From Chloroflexota bacterium (GTDB taxonomy: Bacteria; Chloroflexota; Ktedonobacteria; Ktedonobacterales; Ktedonobacteraceae): a DNA stretch of 5,765 nt. Below the pieces are notes generated by a model. The model saw only the letters and a program-made list of their open reading frames with translations. It did no database searches and was not told where the DNA came from. Below are positions 5,676 to 5,765 of this stretch, one piece after another. A program made the position numbers and the translations under genes. The stretch covers positions 1-5,765 of the forward strand of contig VBJK01000052.1 of assembly GCA_005879655.1 (NCBI GenBank), read 5' to 3'. Positions within the stretch are counted from its first letter, which is position 1. Every line of letters starts with the position of its first letter.

Positions 5676-5765
5676 TGTTTAGACAAGGGCGACCACTATG
5701 AGGAGGTGCGTGACATCCTTGACGCATTCGGCTTTACTGCCCACATCCGCCAGCGGGGAGAATAA
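5676..5765 (+). pseudogene. IS5-family-like transposase fragment (C-terminal part of the DDE domain)
   Basis: The frame reads CLDKGDHYEEVRDILDAFGF and then TAHIRQRGE, ending at TAA 5763-5765. This matches from memory the C-terminal region of IS5-family DDE transposases, where CLDKGYDYxEV carries a catalytic Asp and (F)TAHIRxRGEE precedes the catalytic Glu region. Only about 29 residues are visible; the upstream catalytic core is missing. The stop directly after RGE cuts off the part that normally carries on to the end of the enzyme. Some IS5 subgroups make the transposase by frameshifting between two frames, but with so little upstream sequence a dead remnant is much likelier. The window ends at this stop, so continuation in another frame cannot be judged. 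Confidence 0.65.

Overview
The window looks like a bacterial accessory region: the 3' end of a non-ribosomal peptide synthetase (NRPS) operon, followed by about 2.8 kb of gene remnants, repeats and one small intact gene. The NRPS style, a TPR-plus-ricin-lectin gene, a NACHT NTPase relic and IS debris together suggest a large, repeat-rich genome such as a Ktedonobacteria (Chloroflexota) member. That assignment comes from memory of such sequences, not from a search.

Left part (1-2964, + strand). The window opens inside an NRPS gene, which supplies the end of a condensation (C) domain, a carrier protein (PCP) domain and a terminal type I thioesterase (TE), and stops at 1652. There is no adenylation (A) domain between C and PCP, only a linker of about 50 residues, although the frame is open throughout. 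A complete cytochrome P450 begins 26 bases later and is very probably co-transcribed. A well-placed ribosome binding site then leads to an ATG at 2914 whose frame stops after 16 codons. This may be the start of a further operon gene that has been cut off.

Middle part (about 2934-4499, - strand). A gene coding for tetratricopeptide repeats followed by a ricin-type beta-trefoil lectin domain points towards the P450. It is broken by two apparent one-base losses and its 5' end is missing. A MITE-like element of about 160 bp with strong terminal inverted repeats (4067-4227) abuts the break. Beyond it lies an intact 74-residue secreted peptide gene (4275-4499) with a good ribosome binding site, a signal peptide and two cysteines.

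Right part (4500-5765). An AT-rich, gene-free stretch leads into degenerate copies of a roughly 20-bp motif in both orientations (4662-5096). A NACHT-type P-loop NTPase relic follows: its Walker A region and its C-terminal tail survive, but the middle, including Walker B, is gone. The window ends in a short fragment resembling an IS5-family transposase.

Working together: only the NRPS and P450 form a convincing functional unit, the last step and release of a peptide product with an oxidative tailoring enzyme. The rest looks like a decaying, transposon-worked flank.
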